Source of the DNA: a virus
DNA length: 64,000 bases
Reading direction: 5' to 3' (one strand)
IMG/VR virus record: IMGVR_UViG_3300027749_002876
Span: 248,001 to 312,000 of that record
The notes under the pieces are model-generated. The model saw nothing but the letters and a program-made list of their open reading frames with translations. It was not told the DNA's origin and did no database searches. The stretch's first letter is position 1. Every line of letters begins with the position of its first letter. A program made the translations under genes and the position numbers. Positions 23,681-32,065 of this stretch are shown in pieces.

Positions 23681-24637
23681 CTATCTACTGTAACTTGAGG
23701 CTGCTAGTTCTTGTCTAGCAGTACCGACACCAGTTGTATCCGTAGCAACTACACCCGTATTTGATACCAGGTTAGTGATTGCTGTTACTGTAGCAGATCC
23801 ATCATTTACACTACCATATCCAAAAATAGCTTTATCTGCACCGTATCCTGCGGCAGCCGGGTTTGCTCTTACGGTACCTACACCTGTAGTATCAGTAGCT
23901 ACTACACCTGTGTTACTTACTAAGTTGGTCACATTTGTAACAGGATATCCTACTCCATATCCAAATATAGCTTTATCAGTGCCATAAGTTGCGGCTCCTA
24001 ACTGACTTCTAGCGGTTCCAACTCCCGTAGTGTCTGTAGCAACTACACCCGTATTTGATACTAAGTTGGTCATTGATACTCGGGTAAAACCATTATCGGC
24101 TCCATATCCAAAAATAGCTTTGTCAGTTCCATAACCAGTGGCCGCAAGAGCTTGTCTAGCAGTACCAACACCTGTAGTATCTGTAGCAACAACACCTGTA
24201 TTTGACACTAGGTTGGTTATTGAGTACACGGTACTGCTTGTAGCACCATACCCAAATATAGCTTGTCCAGAGCTACCATATCCTGCGGCTGCTATATAAC
24301 TCCTAGCAGTACCTACACCTGTTGTATCACTAGCAACTACACCGGTGTTTGATACTAGATTGGTTACTGATTGATATACATTAGTATTATTCCTTCCATA
24401 ACCAAATATAGCTTTATCTGTACCATATACAGTGGCTGCTAGATTTACCCTAGTAGTGCCAACACCTGCAGTATCAGTAGCGACAACGCCTGTATTTGAT
24501 ACTAGGTTAGTTATTGATACATAAAGATTAGTGACAGTTGAACCATATCCAAATATTGCCTTAGCTGAGGGTGGAGGAGGTGTAATGCTAATCCCAGTAC
24601 CAATTGTTATTCCTGATCCAAATATTATATCTGCCAT
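23681..24637 (-). CDS. six-repeat Kelch-like adhesin, copy 3
   Basis: 318 residues with six repeats, but a more diverged leader MADIIFGSGITIGTG. Loops are longer on average than in copy 2 (for example STVTNLYVS and SVNDGSATVTA). The repeats keep invariant GVVATDTTGVG cores, so purifying selection or gene conversion keeps the scaffold while loops vary. It is translated from a separate ribosome site in the same operon as copies 1 and 2. Confidence 0.75.
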   Translation of the reverse strand: MADIIFGSGITIGTGISITPPPPSAKAIFGYGSTVTNLYVSITNLVSNTGVVATDTAGVGTTRVNLAATVYGTDKAIFGYGRNNTNVYQSVTNLVSNTGVVASDTTGVGTARSYIAAAGYGSSGQAIFGYGATSSTVYSITNLVSNTGVVATDTTGVGTARQALAATGYGTDKAIFGYGADNGFTRVSMTNLVSNTGVVATDTTGVGTARSQLGAATYGTDKAIFGYGVGYPVTNVTNLVSNTGVVATDTTGVGTVRANPAAAGYGADKAIFGYGSVNDGSATVTAITNLVSNTGVVATDTTGVGTARQELAASSYSR

Positions 24638-24665
24638 ACTATCCTTTTATGTTATTTTTTATATA

Positions 24666-25031
24666 CTACACTTCAAGCCAAGATGTTGTATCTTCATCCC
24701 ATTTATACATTTTATCATCTGTTGGCATTGGTACTGGTGAGTCCCACAAGCATTTAGTTTCATTTAATGTCCATGAATTGTAAGGCTTTGGTGGTATGAA
24801 TGCGTCAAGTGTTTCATCATAAGTGTACCCAATACCAGCATAGTTTTTGCGATACGGTGTACCACTGTTTGAATGAACACCACCATAAGTGTTGTAACTT
24901 GTGCGCTTGCAGATTTGACCGCGGACTTCACCGTAATGTTGTTCCCAATCAATATTGTTTTCCCCTTCATCTTTACCTACTATAACTTCAGTAACAATAT
25001 TATTTTCATTTAAAAATGCGTAATGTGCCAT
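24666..25031 (-). CDS. tail-fibre-associated type protein, 121 aa
   Basis: Begins MAHYAFLNENNIVTEVIVGKD, a start typical of a small protein family often found near fibre genes in T4-like marine phages. The remainder is aromatic-rich (YNTYGGVHSNSGTPYRKNY and a Trp/Pro-rich C-terminus ending WLEV), without signal peptide. A late-like CATAAATA at 25059-25066 and a GGAAAA ribosome site make it the first cistron of the copy 3-2-1 adhesin operon. It may be a fibre tip or attachment component; this is positional inference. Confidence 0.65.
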   Translation of the reverse strand: MAHYAFLNENNIVTEVIVGKDEGENNIDWEQHYGEVRGQICKRTSYNTYGGVHSNSGTPYRKNYAGIGYTYDETLDAFIPPKPYNSWTLNETKCLWDSPVPMPTDDKMYKWDEDTTSWLEV

Positions 25032-25058
25032 GTTTTTTCCTTTTTTAATTATTAATAC

Positions 25059-25066
25059 TATTTATG
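25059..25066 (-). promoter_or_regulatory. late-promoter-like CATAAATA
   Basis: It lies 28 bases upstream of the 25031 ATG with a normal leader and ribosome site. It probably drives the adhesin operon down to the terminator at 21694. Confidence 0.5.
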
Positions 25067-25072
25067 CTAAAT

Positions 25073-27283
25073 TTAGAAGGTAATAGTTCCTGTACCGGCA
25101 GTAAATCTATACACTCTGTAGCCAGAACGAGATGGTTGGTCATAAGTTAAACCACTACCAATTGTTAGGGCAGGGTAACTGGTTGGATAAGCAATAATAA
25201 CTACTCCTGATCCACCGTTCCATCCAACGCTACCGGCATTAGAAGTTCTAGATCCGCCTCCGCCGTTGCCTGAATTTGCTGTAGCATCTCCACTAACAGT
25301 ATTAGACCAATAAGCCTGACCCCCTGCCGAATATGCAACATCTGAACCAGTAATGCCTTGTAAGGCGGCGCCTCCTCCGGTACCGCCTCCGGTTACACCG
25401 GTATCTATATCAGTTTTAGATTGACCAACTCCATTAGAACCACCTCCACCGGATCCTATCCAACCTCTATAGACACCTACATTAGTTGATGTACCTCCAT
25501 TAAATCCTTGACCGGATGTTGCTGTTCCACCTGCCATAGCTCCCGGAGTGTTGGTTGAACCATAAGAAGCTCCGCCTCCAGAACCACCACTACCACCGGG
25601 GTTAGTTAAGCCTGCCCCATATCCTCCACCGATTGCGGTATATCCAGTTAAAACTGAGTTAGTTCCGGCGCCAGCATTACCAGAGGTTTGTTGTCCTGCA
25701 CTTCCTCCTGCGCCCACGGTGACTGTATAGGAACCACTGAATGAAGCTGTAGCATAACCACCACCTACCATACCACCAGCACCTCCACCACCACCAGAAC
25801 CACCGCCTCCACCTGCTACCACAAGATATTCAGAAAGAGTTGAAGGTGCTTCTGTAGTAATACTATTACTTGGTGCACTTGGACTACTCGTACCAACGCT
25901 ATTTGTTGCTGTAACTGTAAATGTATAACTAGTAGAACCAGTTAAACCAGTCATATTAATAGTACCACTACCTGCTTGGCTTAATGTACCGGTGATTCCA
26001 CCTGGACTACTTGTTGCTGTATAACTTGTAATTGTAGCACCGCCGTTGCTTGCTGGTTGAGTAAATGAAACTGTAGCTGTAGTTGCACCAGTAGCTGTTG
26101 CTGTACCTATTGTTGGAGCTCCGGATACTGTAGGTGCTGCAACAGTAATTGTTCCTGTACCCGCAGTAAATGTATATATTGTGTTTCCACCTGAAGTTGT
26201 TTTAGTATATGTTAGTCCTACACTAATTGATGATAAGTCAGCATAACTAGATGGATAGGAAATGATAACAATACCAGAGCCACCGTTAACTGTTTGTCGT
26301 TGTGGTGATACACCGCCGGCGCCTCCACCTGTATTTGTAGTTCCGTCTGTAGCTGATGCGGCTCCTGCTCCTCCACCTTGCCCACCAGTACCTCCGCCAC
26401 CTAAACCGCCAATACCCTTAAGTGTATTCCATGTTGTGTAATCTGCACCTGCACCACCACCACCTGCATAGTATGTAGATGTTCCGGTAATACTTGAAGC
26501 AAGACCTACACCTCCATTACCTGCTTGCCCTGCTGTTAAGTTGGCACCAACTGCGCCGGCGCCACCGCCTCCACCGCCTCCGCGATAACTGCCATTTTGA
26601 GAATCACCGCCGTTATTACCTTGACCAACTGTGCCAGTACCGCCATAATCAAAATATCCGCCAGCTCCTCCACCCGAACCACCATTCAAGCCATTAGAAT
26701 CAGCATAAGCACCACCGCCACCTAATGAAGTAATTGATGAGAACACGCTATCACCTCCATTTGCAGTTCCAACTCCACCTGCACCAACCGTTACTGTAAA
26801 TGTACCACTGACAGAAAATCCTGAAGCTGTTCTGTACCCGCCGGCTCCGCCTCCTCCGCCATGATATGCACCAGCACATCCGCCGCCACCTGCGACTACA
26901 AGGTAATTAACAGATGATGGTGCTGACGGTGCTGATGTAGTAATACTATTACTTGCACTACTTGCATTACTTGTTCCTATTGCATTGGTTGCTGTAACTG
27001 TAAATGTATAACTAGTAGAACCAGTTAAACCACTAACAGTAATAGTACCACTACCTGCTTGACTTAATGTACCGGTGATTCCACCGGGACTGCTTGTAGC
27101 TGTATAACTTGTTATAGTTGAGCCGCCATTACTTGCAGGTTGAGTAAATGCCACTGTGGCTGTAGTTGAACCAGTAGACGTTGCAGTACCTATTGTAGGT
27201 GCACCCGGTACTGAGGGTGGTGGAGGTGTAATACTAACTCCACCTGAAATTGATATTCCGCCTGTAAATACGATATCCGCCAT
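25073..27283 (-). CDS. large Fn3/glycine-rich fibre protein
   Basis: 736 residues from the ATG at 27283. The upstream in-frame ATG at 27331 lies inside the porin terminator, so I reject it. The start MADIVFTGGISISGG matches the leaders of the Kelch-like proteins. Two tandem units follow: a fibronectin type III-like domain (VPGAPTIGTATSTGSTTATV, about residues 24-118) and a long Gly-rich domain beginning NYLVVAGGGG, then a second copy of both. Gly-rich sandwich domains form receptor-binding tips in T-even adhesins, so this is probably a tail fibre or adhesin. A GGAAG ribosome site is present. Confidence 0.8.
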   Translation of the reverse strand: MADIVFTGGISISGGVSITPPPPSVPGAPTIGTATSTGSTTATVAFTQPASNGGSTITSYTATSSPGGITGTLSQAGSGTITVSGLTGSTSYTFTVTATNAIGTSNASSASNSITTSAPSAPSSVNYLVVAGGGGCAGAYHGGGGGAGGYRTASGFSVSGTFTVTVGAGGVGTANGGDSVFSSITSLGGGGAYADSNGLNGGSGGGAGGYFDYGGTGTVGQGNNGGDSQNGSYRGGGGGGGAGAVGANLTAGQAGNGGVGLASSITGTSTYYAGGGGAGADYTTWNTLKGIGGLGGGGTGGQGGGAGAASATDGTTNTGGGAGGVSPQRQTVNGGSGIVIISYPSSYADLSSISVGLTYTKTTSGGNTIYTFTAGTGTITVAAPTVSGAPTIGTATATGATTATVSFTQPASNGGATITSYTATSSPGGITGTLSQAGSGTINMTGLTGSTSYTFTVTATNSVGTSSPSAPSNSITTEAPSTLSEYLVVAGGGGGSGGGGGAGGMVGGGYATASFSGSYTVTVGAGGSAGQQTSGNAGAGTNSVLTGYTAIGGGYGAGLTNPGGSGGSGGGASYGSTNTPGAMAGGTATSGQGFNGGTSTNVGVYRGWIGSGGGGSNGVGQSKTDIDTGVTGGGTGGGAALQGITGSDVAYSAGGQAYWSNTVSGDATANSGNGGGGSRTSNAGSVGWNGGSGVVIIAYPTSYPALTIGSGLTYDQPSRSGYRVYRFTAGTGTITF

Positions 27284-27303
27284 GATATATTCTTCCTTTA
27301 TAG

Positions 27304-27311
27304 TATTTAGC
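27304..27311 (-). promoter_or_regulatory. late-promoter-like GCTAAATA
   Basis: It lies just downstream of the porin terminator and about 20 bases upstream of the 27283 ATG. Two mismatches to consensus. Confidence 0.4.
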
Positions 27312-27320
27312 AAAAAACAA

Positions 27321-27343
27321 AAAAGGCTCAAAAAGAGCCTTTT
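27321..27343 (-). terminator. rho-independent terminator of porin gene
   Basis: AAAAGGCTC / GAGCCTTTT stem with a 5-base loop and T-rich tail on the minus strand. Confidence 0.9.
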
Positions 27344-27362
27344 TATTCAATCTCAATGGAGA

Positions 27363-28247
27363 TTAGAAGCGATGTGTTACACCAACTCCAACTTGTTTTA
27401 CGTCATTTGTTGTGCCTTTAGCGTCAACATTACGATAGTTGACACCTAAACTAGTACGCTTACTGAAGTTATAATCAGCACCCATTGCATAAGCTTTTAC
27501 ATCAGTATTTGTTTTACCATAACTAGCTTTTGCTGTGATTGCACCAAATTGCTGGCTTGCACCAATCAAATCACCAGTACGTGCTACGGCACCTTTGTCA
27601 TCACTATGTGTGTAAAATACTTGTGTATTGCCTAATTTTGCGCTACCAGCATACACTGTGCTTTTCTCAACACCTTGAGTATATTGTGCAACTGTTGCGT
27701 TAATACCAAACAATTTTGCACTTGCACTATAGCTAGTTGCTTCTGTACCTACACCATTTTGTGTGCGGTCATAAGTTGCAGTTACACCCTTCATTGGTGT
27801 TAATGCAAAGAATGTACCATTGCTGATACGCAGACCACGCAAGTTATGTACATCACCTGCAACACTACCATACAATGTGCCAAAAGCGTCATTGTTAGTG
27901 ATTGCTAAAAAGTGACTGTGTAGATTGCGACCCAAGTCAACACTACCAATACTATTTACTAAGCCGATTGTTGATTGACGATCACCTAGTTTAGTTGCGG
28001 CGCCACCTGTTGGATCATTAGCTGCCAAACTTGTATCTAATACTACACGAGCCTTCAAACCTGCACCAATGTTTTCTGTAGCAGAAAGTGTGATGTTGCT
28101 TGTTGGGTCAGTAGCTAGACTTGTTTTGCTAATAGCACCAGTTTTAGTATTGTCAACAAATTCGCTGATTTTACCATTTAAACTAACTTGTGCTGTAGCA
28201 ACCATTGTTGTTGCTGCCAATAATGTCGCTATTGCGATTTTCTTCAT
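27363..28247 (-). CDS. phage-encoded Gram-negative porin
   Basis: The 294-residue protein has a cleavable signal peptide MKKIAIATLLAATTMVATAQ, then VSLNGKISEFVDN, a beta-barrel of alternating strands and a C-terminal ...VGVGVTHRF ending in Phe, the BAM recognition signature of outer-membrane porins. Motifs LGDRQSTIGLVNSIGSVDLGR and RTSLGVNYRNVD are typical of betaproteobacterial trimeric porins (Porin_4 type), though it is shorter than the usual 350-400 residues. Expression of an own porin could replace the host receptor, changing permeability or superinfection. It lies alone between a late-type promoter and a terminator. Confidence 0.9.
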   Translation of the reverse strand: MKKIAIATLLAATTMVATAQVSLNGKISEFVDNTKTGAISKTSLATDPTSNITLSATENIGAGLKARVVLDTSLAANDPTGGAATKLGDRQSTIGLVNSIGSVDLGRNLHSHFLAITNNDAFGTLYGSVAGDVHNLRGLRISNGTFFALTPMKGVTATYDRTQNGVGTEATSYSASAKLFGINATVAQYTQGVEKSTVYAGSAKLGNTQVFYTHSDDKGAVARTGDLIGASQQFGAITAKASYGKTNTDVKAYAMGADYNFSKRTSLGVNYRNVDAKGTTNDVKQVGVGVTHRF

Positions 28248-28269
28248 AAGATTTTCCTTTAAAAATAAA

Positions 28270-28283
28270 CCTGATTTCTCAGG
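28270..28283 (-). promoter_or_regulatory. GNRA hairpin in porin leader
   Basis: CCTGA-GAAA-TCAGG hairpin just after the predicted transcription start and before the ribosome site AAAGGAAA. It could stabilise the message. Confidence 0.4.
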
Positions 28284-28292
28284 CTAGACTAA

Positions 28293-28300
28293 TATTTATG
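28293..28300 (-). promoter_or_regulatory. late-promoter-like CATAAATA of porin gene
   Basis: It lies about 45 bases upstream of the porin ATG, leaving a leader with a hairpin and a ribosome site. Confidence 0.5.
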
Positions 28301-28361
28301 TTGTTTTTTATTGTTGATATAAAATAGTTGTTTGCGTAATAACAACGAGTTTAACGTGGAT

Positions 28362-28381
28362 AAAGGCTCTTTCGAGCCTTT
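28362..28381. terminator. terminator hairpin after adhesin copy 4
   Basis: AAAGGCTC-GAAA-GAGCCTTT on the minus strand (tetraloop GAAA). The T-run is better on the plus strand, so it may act in both directions. Confidence 0.7.
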
Positions 28382-28399
28382 GTTTTTGTGGTTGTTTGA

Positions 28400-29341
28400 T
28401 TATGCGTAACCGTAACTTGCGGCTGCTAGTCCACTTCTAGCAGTACCGACACCTGTAGTATCTGTAGCAACTACCCCGGTGTTTGATACTAGGTTGGTCA
28501 ACGATAGATAACTTTCTCTACCCCCGTATCCAAATATAGCAGTATCAACTCCATAGCCAGCGGCTGCTAGATAAGTTCTACCAGTACCGACAGCGGTAGT
28601 ATCTGTAGCAACAACTCCTGTGTTTGATACTAGGTTGGTCATTCCGTAATACGGGCTACCACCAGCTCCTAAACCAAATCCAAAGATAGCTTTATCGGTG
28701 CCAAAAGTTGCGGCGGCTAACGCATATCTGGCCTGCCCTACACCTGTTGTATCTGTAGCAACTACACCTGTATTTGATACTTTATTGGTTACTGATGTAG
28801 TGGTAGGCGTAGCAGAGTATCCATATCCAAAAATAGCTTTATCGGTACCATAACCTGCGGCTGCAGGGTTACTCCTAGCAGTGCCAACACCGGCTGTGTC
28901 GTTAGCAACTACACCTGTGTTACTTACTAGATTGGTTATTGCTGTTCTAACCCAGCTACCATTATTGTATATACCATAACCAAAGATGGCTTTATCTGTT
29001 CCATAGCCTGCGGCTGCTAGTCCACTTCTAGCAGTACCGACACCTGTAGTATCTGTAGCAACTACACCGGTATTTGATACTTTGTTGGTTATTGCGGTCT
29101 GTGGAGTACCATATCCATATATAGCTTTATCACTACCGTAGCCTGCGGCAGCTGGTTCGCTTCTAGCTGTACCAACACCTGTAGTATCTGCGGCAACTAC
29201 CCCTGTGTTACTTACTAGATTGGTCATTGATAAAGAAGGACCATTAGTACCATATCCAAATATTGCCTTACTTGTTGGGGGAGGAGGTTGTGGTGTTACA
29301 CTCAATCCACCCGTAAATGTTAGTCCACCTGTAAAATCCAT
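28400..29341 (-). CDS. six-repeat Kelch-like adhesin, copy 4
   Basis: 313 residues. The leader is shortened to MDFTGGLTFTGGLS, lacking the MADxVFS start, but six repeats are present. One repeat has GYGTPQ followed directly by TAITN, the shortest loop, and another has the GFG variant. Loops differ from the other copies. The gene follows copy 5 in a two-gene operon starting at the late-like promoter 30336-30343 and ends at the terminator at 28362-28381. Confidence 0.75.
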   Translation of the reverse strand: MDFTGGLTFTGGLSVTPQPPPPTSKAIFGYGTNGPSLSMTNLVSNTGVVAADTTGVGTARSEPAAAGYGSDKAIYGYGTPQTAITNKVSNTGVVATDTTGVGTARSGLAAAGYGTDKAIFGYGIYNNGSWVRTAITNLVSNTGVVANDTAGVGTARSNPAAAGYGTDKAIFGYGYSATPTTTSVTNKVSNTGVVATDTTGVGQARYALAAATFGTDKAIFGFGLGAGGSPYYGMTNLVSNTGVVATDTTAVGTGRTYLAAAGYGVDTAIFGYGGRESYLSLTNLVSNTGVVATDTTGVGTARSGLAAASYGYA

Positions 29342-29372
29342 AATATATTATCCTTTTGTTTTGTACTTCATA

Positions 29373-30317
29373 TTAAGTTGATCCGTAACTTGCGGCGGCT
29401 AGATGATACCTAGCAGTACCCACACCGGTTGTATTTGTAGCTACTACACCAGTATTTGATACCAGGTTGGTTATGGATGTGACATTAATCACACTACTAT
29501 ATCCATATCCAAATATAGCTTTATCATTATTATAAGTTGCGGCAGCTAATCCAAGCCTTGCAGTACCAACTCCAGTTGTATCCGTAGCAACAACACCAGT
29601 GTTTGATACTAGATTAGTTACTGCTGTATAACTAACGCCACCATTAAGAAAGCCGTAGCCAAATATGGCTTTATCAGTTCCATAACCTACGGCTGCTAGC
29701 TCACCTCTAGCAGTACCAACACCGGTAACATCATTGGCTACTACACCCGTATTTGATACTAGGTTAGTTAGTGAATAAGTTACGCTAGATTGAGTAGTAC
29801 CATAACCAAATATAGCAGTACCAGTTCCATAAGTTGCGGCTGCCAATCCAACTCTAGCTGTACCAACACCTGTAACATCATTTCCAACAACACCCGTATT
29901 TGATACTAGGTTGGTCATTGAATAAACGCCACCACCACCATAACCAAAAATAGCTTTATCTGTACCATAACCAGTGGCCGCAAGATTATTTCTAACAGTA
30001 CCAACACCAGTTGTATCTGTAGCAACAACACCTGTATTTGACACTAGATTAGTTATTGATACAGTACTTGCTCCAGTATATCCATATCCAAATATAGCTT
30101 TGTCGTTTCCATAGCCTGCGGCTGCTAGATAGTATCTAGCAGTGCCAACACCGGTAGTATCACCTGCAACTACACCTGTATTTGATACTTTGTTAGTCAT
30201 TGATACTGAGGGTGTACCTCCATATCCAAAAATAGCATATGTACTATATGAGGGTGGAGGTAGAGTTACTGAGTAACCACCACTAAATGTTACACCTGAA
30301 AAAACCATATCTGCCAT
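29373..30317 (-). CDS. six-repeat Kelch-like adhesin, copy 5
   Basis: 314 residues with leader MADMVFSGVTFSGGYS identical to copy 1 over the first 16 residues. It has six repeats with loop variants such as GGTPSVS, YTGASTVS and YSSVINVTS. The GVVGNDVTGVG and GVVANDVTGVG variants in repeats 3-4 show a short block of linked changes, consistent with recombination or gene conversion between copies. A strong AAAGGAGATAT ribosome site and a late-like promoter precede it. Confidence 0.75.
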   Translation of the reverse strand: MADMVFSGVTFSGGYSVTLPPPSYSTYAIFGYGGTPSVSMTNKVSNTGVVAGDTTGVGTARYYLAAAGYGNDKAIFGYGYTGASTVSITNLVSNTGVVATDTTGVGTVRNNLAATGYGTDKAIFGYGGGGVYSMTNLVSNTGVVGNDVTGVGTARVGLAAATYGTGTAIFGYGTTQSSVTYSLTNLVSNTGVVANDVTGVGTARGELAAVGYGTDKAIFGYGFLNGGVSYTAVTNLVSNTGVVATDTTGVGTARLGLAAATYNNDKAIFGYGYSSVINVTSITNLVSNTGVVATNTTGVGTARYHLAAASYGST

Positions 30318-30335
30318 AATATATCTCCTTTAATG

Positions 30336-30343
30336 TATTTATC
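30336..30343 (-). promoter_or_regulatory. late-promoter-like GATAAATA
   Basis: It lies 18 bases upstream of the copy 5 ATG, with the ribosome site AAAGGAG between. The same GATAAATACATTAAAGG block precedes copy 6 at 40491. Confidence 0.55.
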
Positions 30344-30352
30344 AGAAAAGAA

Positions 30353-30375
30353 AAAAGGCTCAAAAAGAGCCTTTT
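30353..30375 (-). terminator. rho-independent terminator of 30393 gene
   Basis: AAAAGGCTC / GAGCCTTTT stem, 5-base loop and T-rich tail on the minus strand. It is almost identical to the porin terminator. Confidence 0.9.
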
Positions 30376-30392
30376 ATAGTAGCATATATTGA

Positions 30393-31292
30393 TTACGCTA
30401 CGAATGGAGTGTATTCAATACCAGTTGTTGCTAGTCCAACTAAACCAATAGTTGTTTCAAAACTAGCTAATTCACTAGCAATAACTAATACATCAGCTTG
30501 ACTATACTTGTTAGTAGTCATCCAGTTTGTCAATGCAGTTACATCAGCTAATGTAGCAGTTGTACCCATTACATTTTTGTAAACGTGCTTGATAAATGTC
30601 TCATCGCTAACACCACCGGCATCAGTTTTGTAAGTGTCAGTAGCTAATAATGCTGTAGCTAACTGTTTGTTTGTCCAACCTGAATCAGCTAAATAGATAC
30701 CAATACCTTCATAAGCTTTGGTAACATCAGCAACTCCTAATGCGGCAGCTAGTAATGCGTATACATCACCTGCACGACCTGTAGCATCATAAGCAATAGC
30801 TTTGTCTGTGAACACAACACGTTCGTGGTCAGCAAGTTTGATTTCTAAATTACTAACTAATGTGCTGGCTAATGTTACCGCACTTGTAGTTTTAGTTGTA
30901 GTGAACTCTGTACTTGCACCGCCTGCTACATAAGTGTCAATACCAGTTGTACCAGTAACATCAACTACTACATCAACTGTGCCATCGCCAACACGACCTG
31001 TACCTACTACACCAAATGTAGCAATCTTACCTAATGTACCAACAGTAGCAACTGTAACGATTAAGTTGTTAGCAACTGTACCGCCTAATGCTGTACCAGC
31101 AAGAGTGATGGTATCACCAGCTAAGTAGCCGTGACCTGCACTTGCGGCTAATGAATCTAATACAACGGAATATACTCCGTTAGTTTTTGTAACATCAAAT
31201 GCGGCTTCAACACCTGCGCCACCTGTTAATCCAGTGATGTTTTGATAGGTAGTGTTTACCGGTTTGTCTTTGATTGTAATTGTAGTTGTCAT
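30393..31292 (-). CDS. secreted/structural-type protein with DUF4214-like tail
   Basis: 299 residues from the ATG at 31292, preferred over an earlier ATG at 31322 because of the GGAAATTT ribosome site. The first 160 residues are Gly/Thr/Val-rich beta sequence. The C-terminal part contains DETFIKHVYKNVMG, then WMTTNKYSQADVLVIASELASF, resembling the DUF4214 domain of secreted and S-layer proteins. There is no signal peptide. It is expressed from a probable sigma70 promoter at 31325-31354, unlike the late-type neighbours. Role unknown; a virion surface or fibre protein is plausible. Confidence 0.65.
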   Translation of the reverse strand: MTTTITIKDKPVNTTYQNITGLTGGAGVEAAFDVTKTNGVYSVVLDSLAASAGHGYLAGDTITLAGTALGGTVANNLIVTVATVGTLGKIATFGVVGTGRVGDGTVDVVVDVTGTTGIDTYVAGGASTEFTTTKTTSAVTLASTLVSNLEIKLADHERVVFTDKAIAYDATGRAGDVYALLAAALGVADVTKAYEGIGIYLADSGWTNKQLATALLATDTYKTDAGGVSDETFIKHVYKNVMGTTATLADVTALTNWMTTNKYSQADVLVIASELASFETTIGLVGLATTGIEYTPFVA

Positions 31293-31324
31293 AAATTTCC
31301 TTTTTATATAAAAATAACTCAATA

Positions 31325-31354
31325 AGTATATAGCGTTTCTACTAGTACTGTCAA
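31325..31354 (-). promoter_or_regulatory. sigma70-type promoter
   Basis: TTGACA (31349-31354), 18-base spacer and TATACT (31325-31330) on the minus strand, between the racemase and 30393 genes. Confidence 0.65.
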
Positions 31355-31384
31355 TACTAATATTTTACGTAGGTGTGATTAGGA

Positions 31385-32065
31385 TCACATGTTGGCATGA
31401 AATATAGCTACTTTAACCAAACTATCTATGCTATTGACTAAAGGAATACTGTTTTGTTCTGTTTCTTTAACCGCTAGTGGTAATTCTGTACAACCTAGTA
31501 CTACTGCACTTGCCCCACGAACAATCAAACTATCTACCACCGGCATCAACATATTATGTGAGTTAACCATATCTCCTGCCTTAATTAAATCTATAGCAGG
31601 TTGTACTATGTTATTCATTTCTTCTATACTAGGAACAATACAATCCCAATCAGTTAAACGATTTTGATATAAGCCTAATTCAATTGTAGCTTGTGTTCCC
31701 ATTATACCTATTGTACCAGTAACATTTATATCACGTAATGAATTAGCTACACTATCTACAATGTGTAAAATAGGAACTTTAAATTTAACTAATTCATCAT
31801 ACCAGTAATGCGCTGTATTGCAAGGTATGACAATTATAGTACATCCAAGTGATTTCAATACTTGTATACCTTGTAGTAAGTATGGTAGTGGTCTGTCATC
31901 ACCATTACGTATACTTGTACTACGATCAGGTGTACGTGGTTCATTCCATAACACGAATGGAATATGTTCTTGGTCACAACTTGCAGGTGTTTGTTGTATA
32001 AGTCTGTTTATAAATTCAGCACTGGCTGCTGGACCCATTCCACCTAGTATACCTAAACGTTTCAT
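31385..32065 (-). CDS. aspartate/glutamate racemase family protein
   Basis: The 226-residue protein begins MKRLGILGGMGPAASAEF. The two catalytic Cys are in IPCNTAHYW (about residues 80-88) and VLGCTELPLA (about 187-196), as in cofactor-independent Asp/Glu racemases. It interconverts L- and D-aspartate or glutamate in the cytoplasm. D-Glu feeds cell wall synthesis. Its ATG overlaps the stop of the holin gene, and a symporter and a periplasmic amino-acid-binding protein lie upstream, so it belongs to an acidic amino-acid cluster. The phage role is inferred, not known. Confidence 0.9.
   Translation of the reverse strand: MKRLGILGGMGPAASAEFINRLIQQTPASCDQEHIPFVLWNEPRTPDRSTSIRNGDDRPLPYLLQGIQVLKSLGCTIIVIPCNTAHYWYDELVKFKVPILHIVDSVANSLRDINVTGTIGIMGTQATIELGLYQNRLTDWDCIVPSIEEMNNIVQPAIDLIKAGDMVNSHNMLMPVVDSLIVRGASAVVLGCTELPLAVKETEQNSIPLVNSIDSLVKVAIFHANM

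Noticed and set aside
21735-24637. Regular DNA repeats as a CRISPR array
   Set aside because: The repeat unit is about 144 bases, in frame and coding for protein repeats; there are no constant spacers.
27284-27331. N-terminal extension of the Fn3/Gly-rich protein
   Set aside because: The extension is translated terminator sequence; the start at 27283 has a ribosome site and the shared leader.
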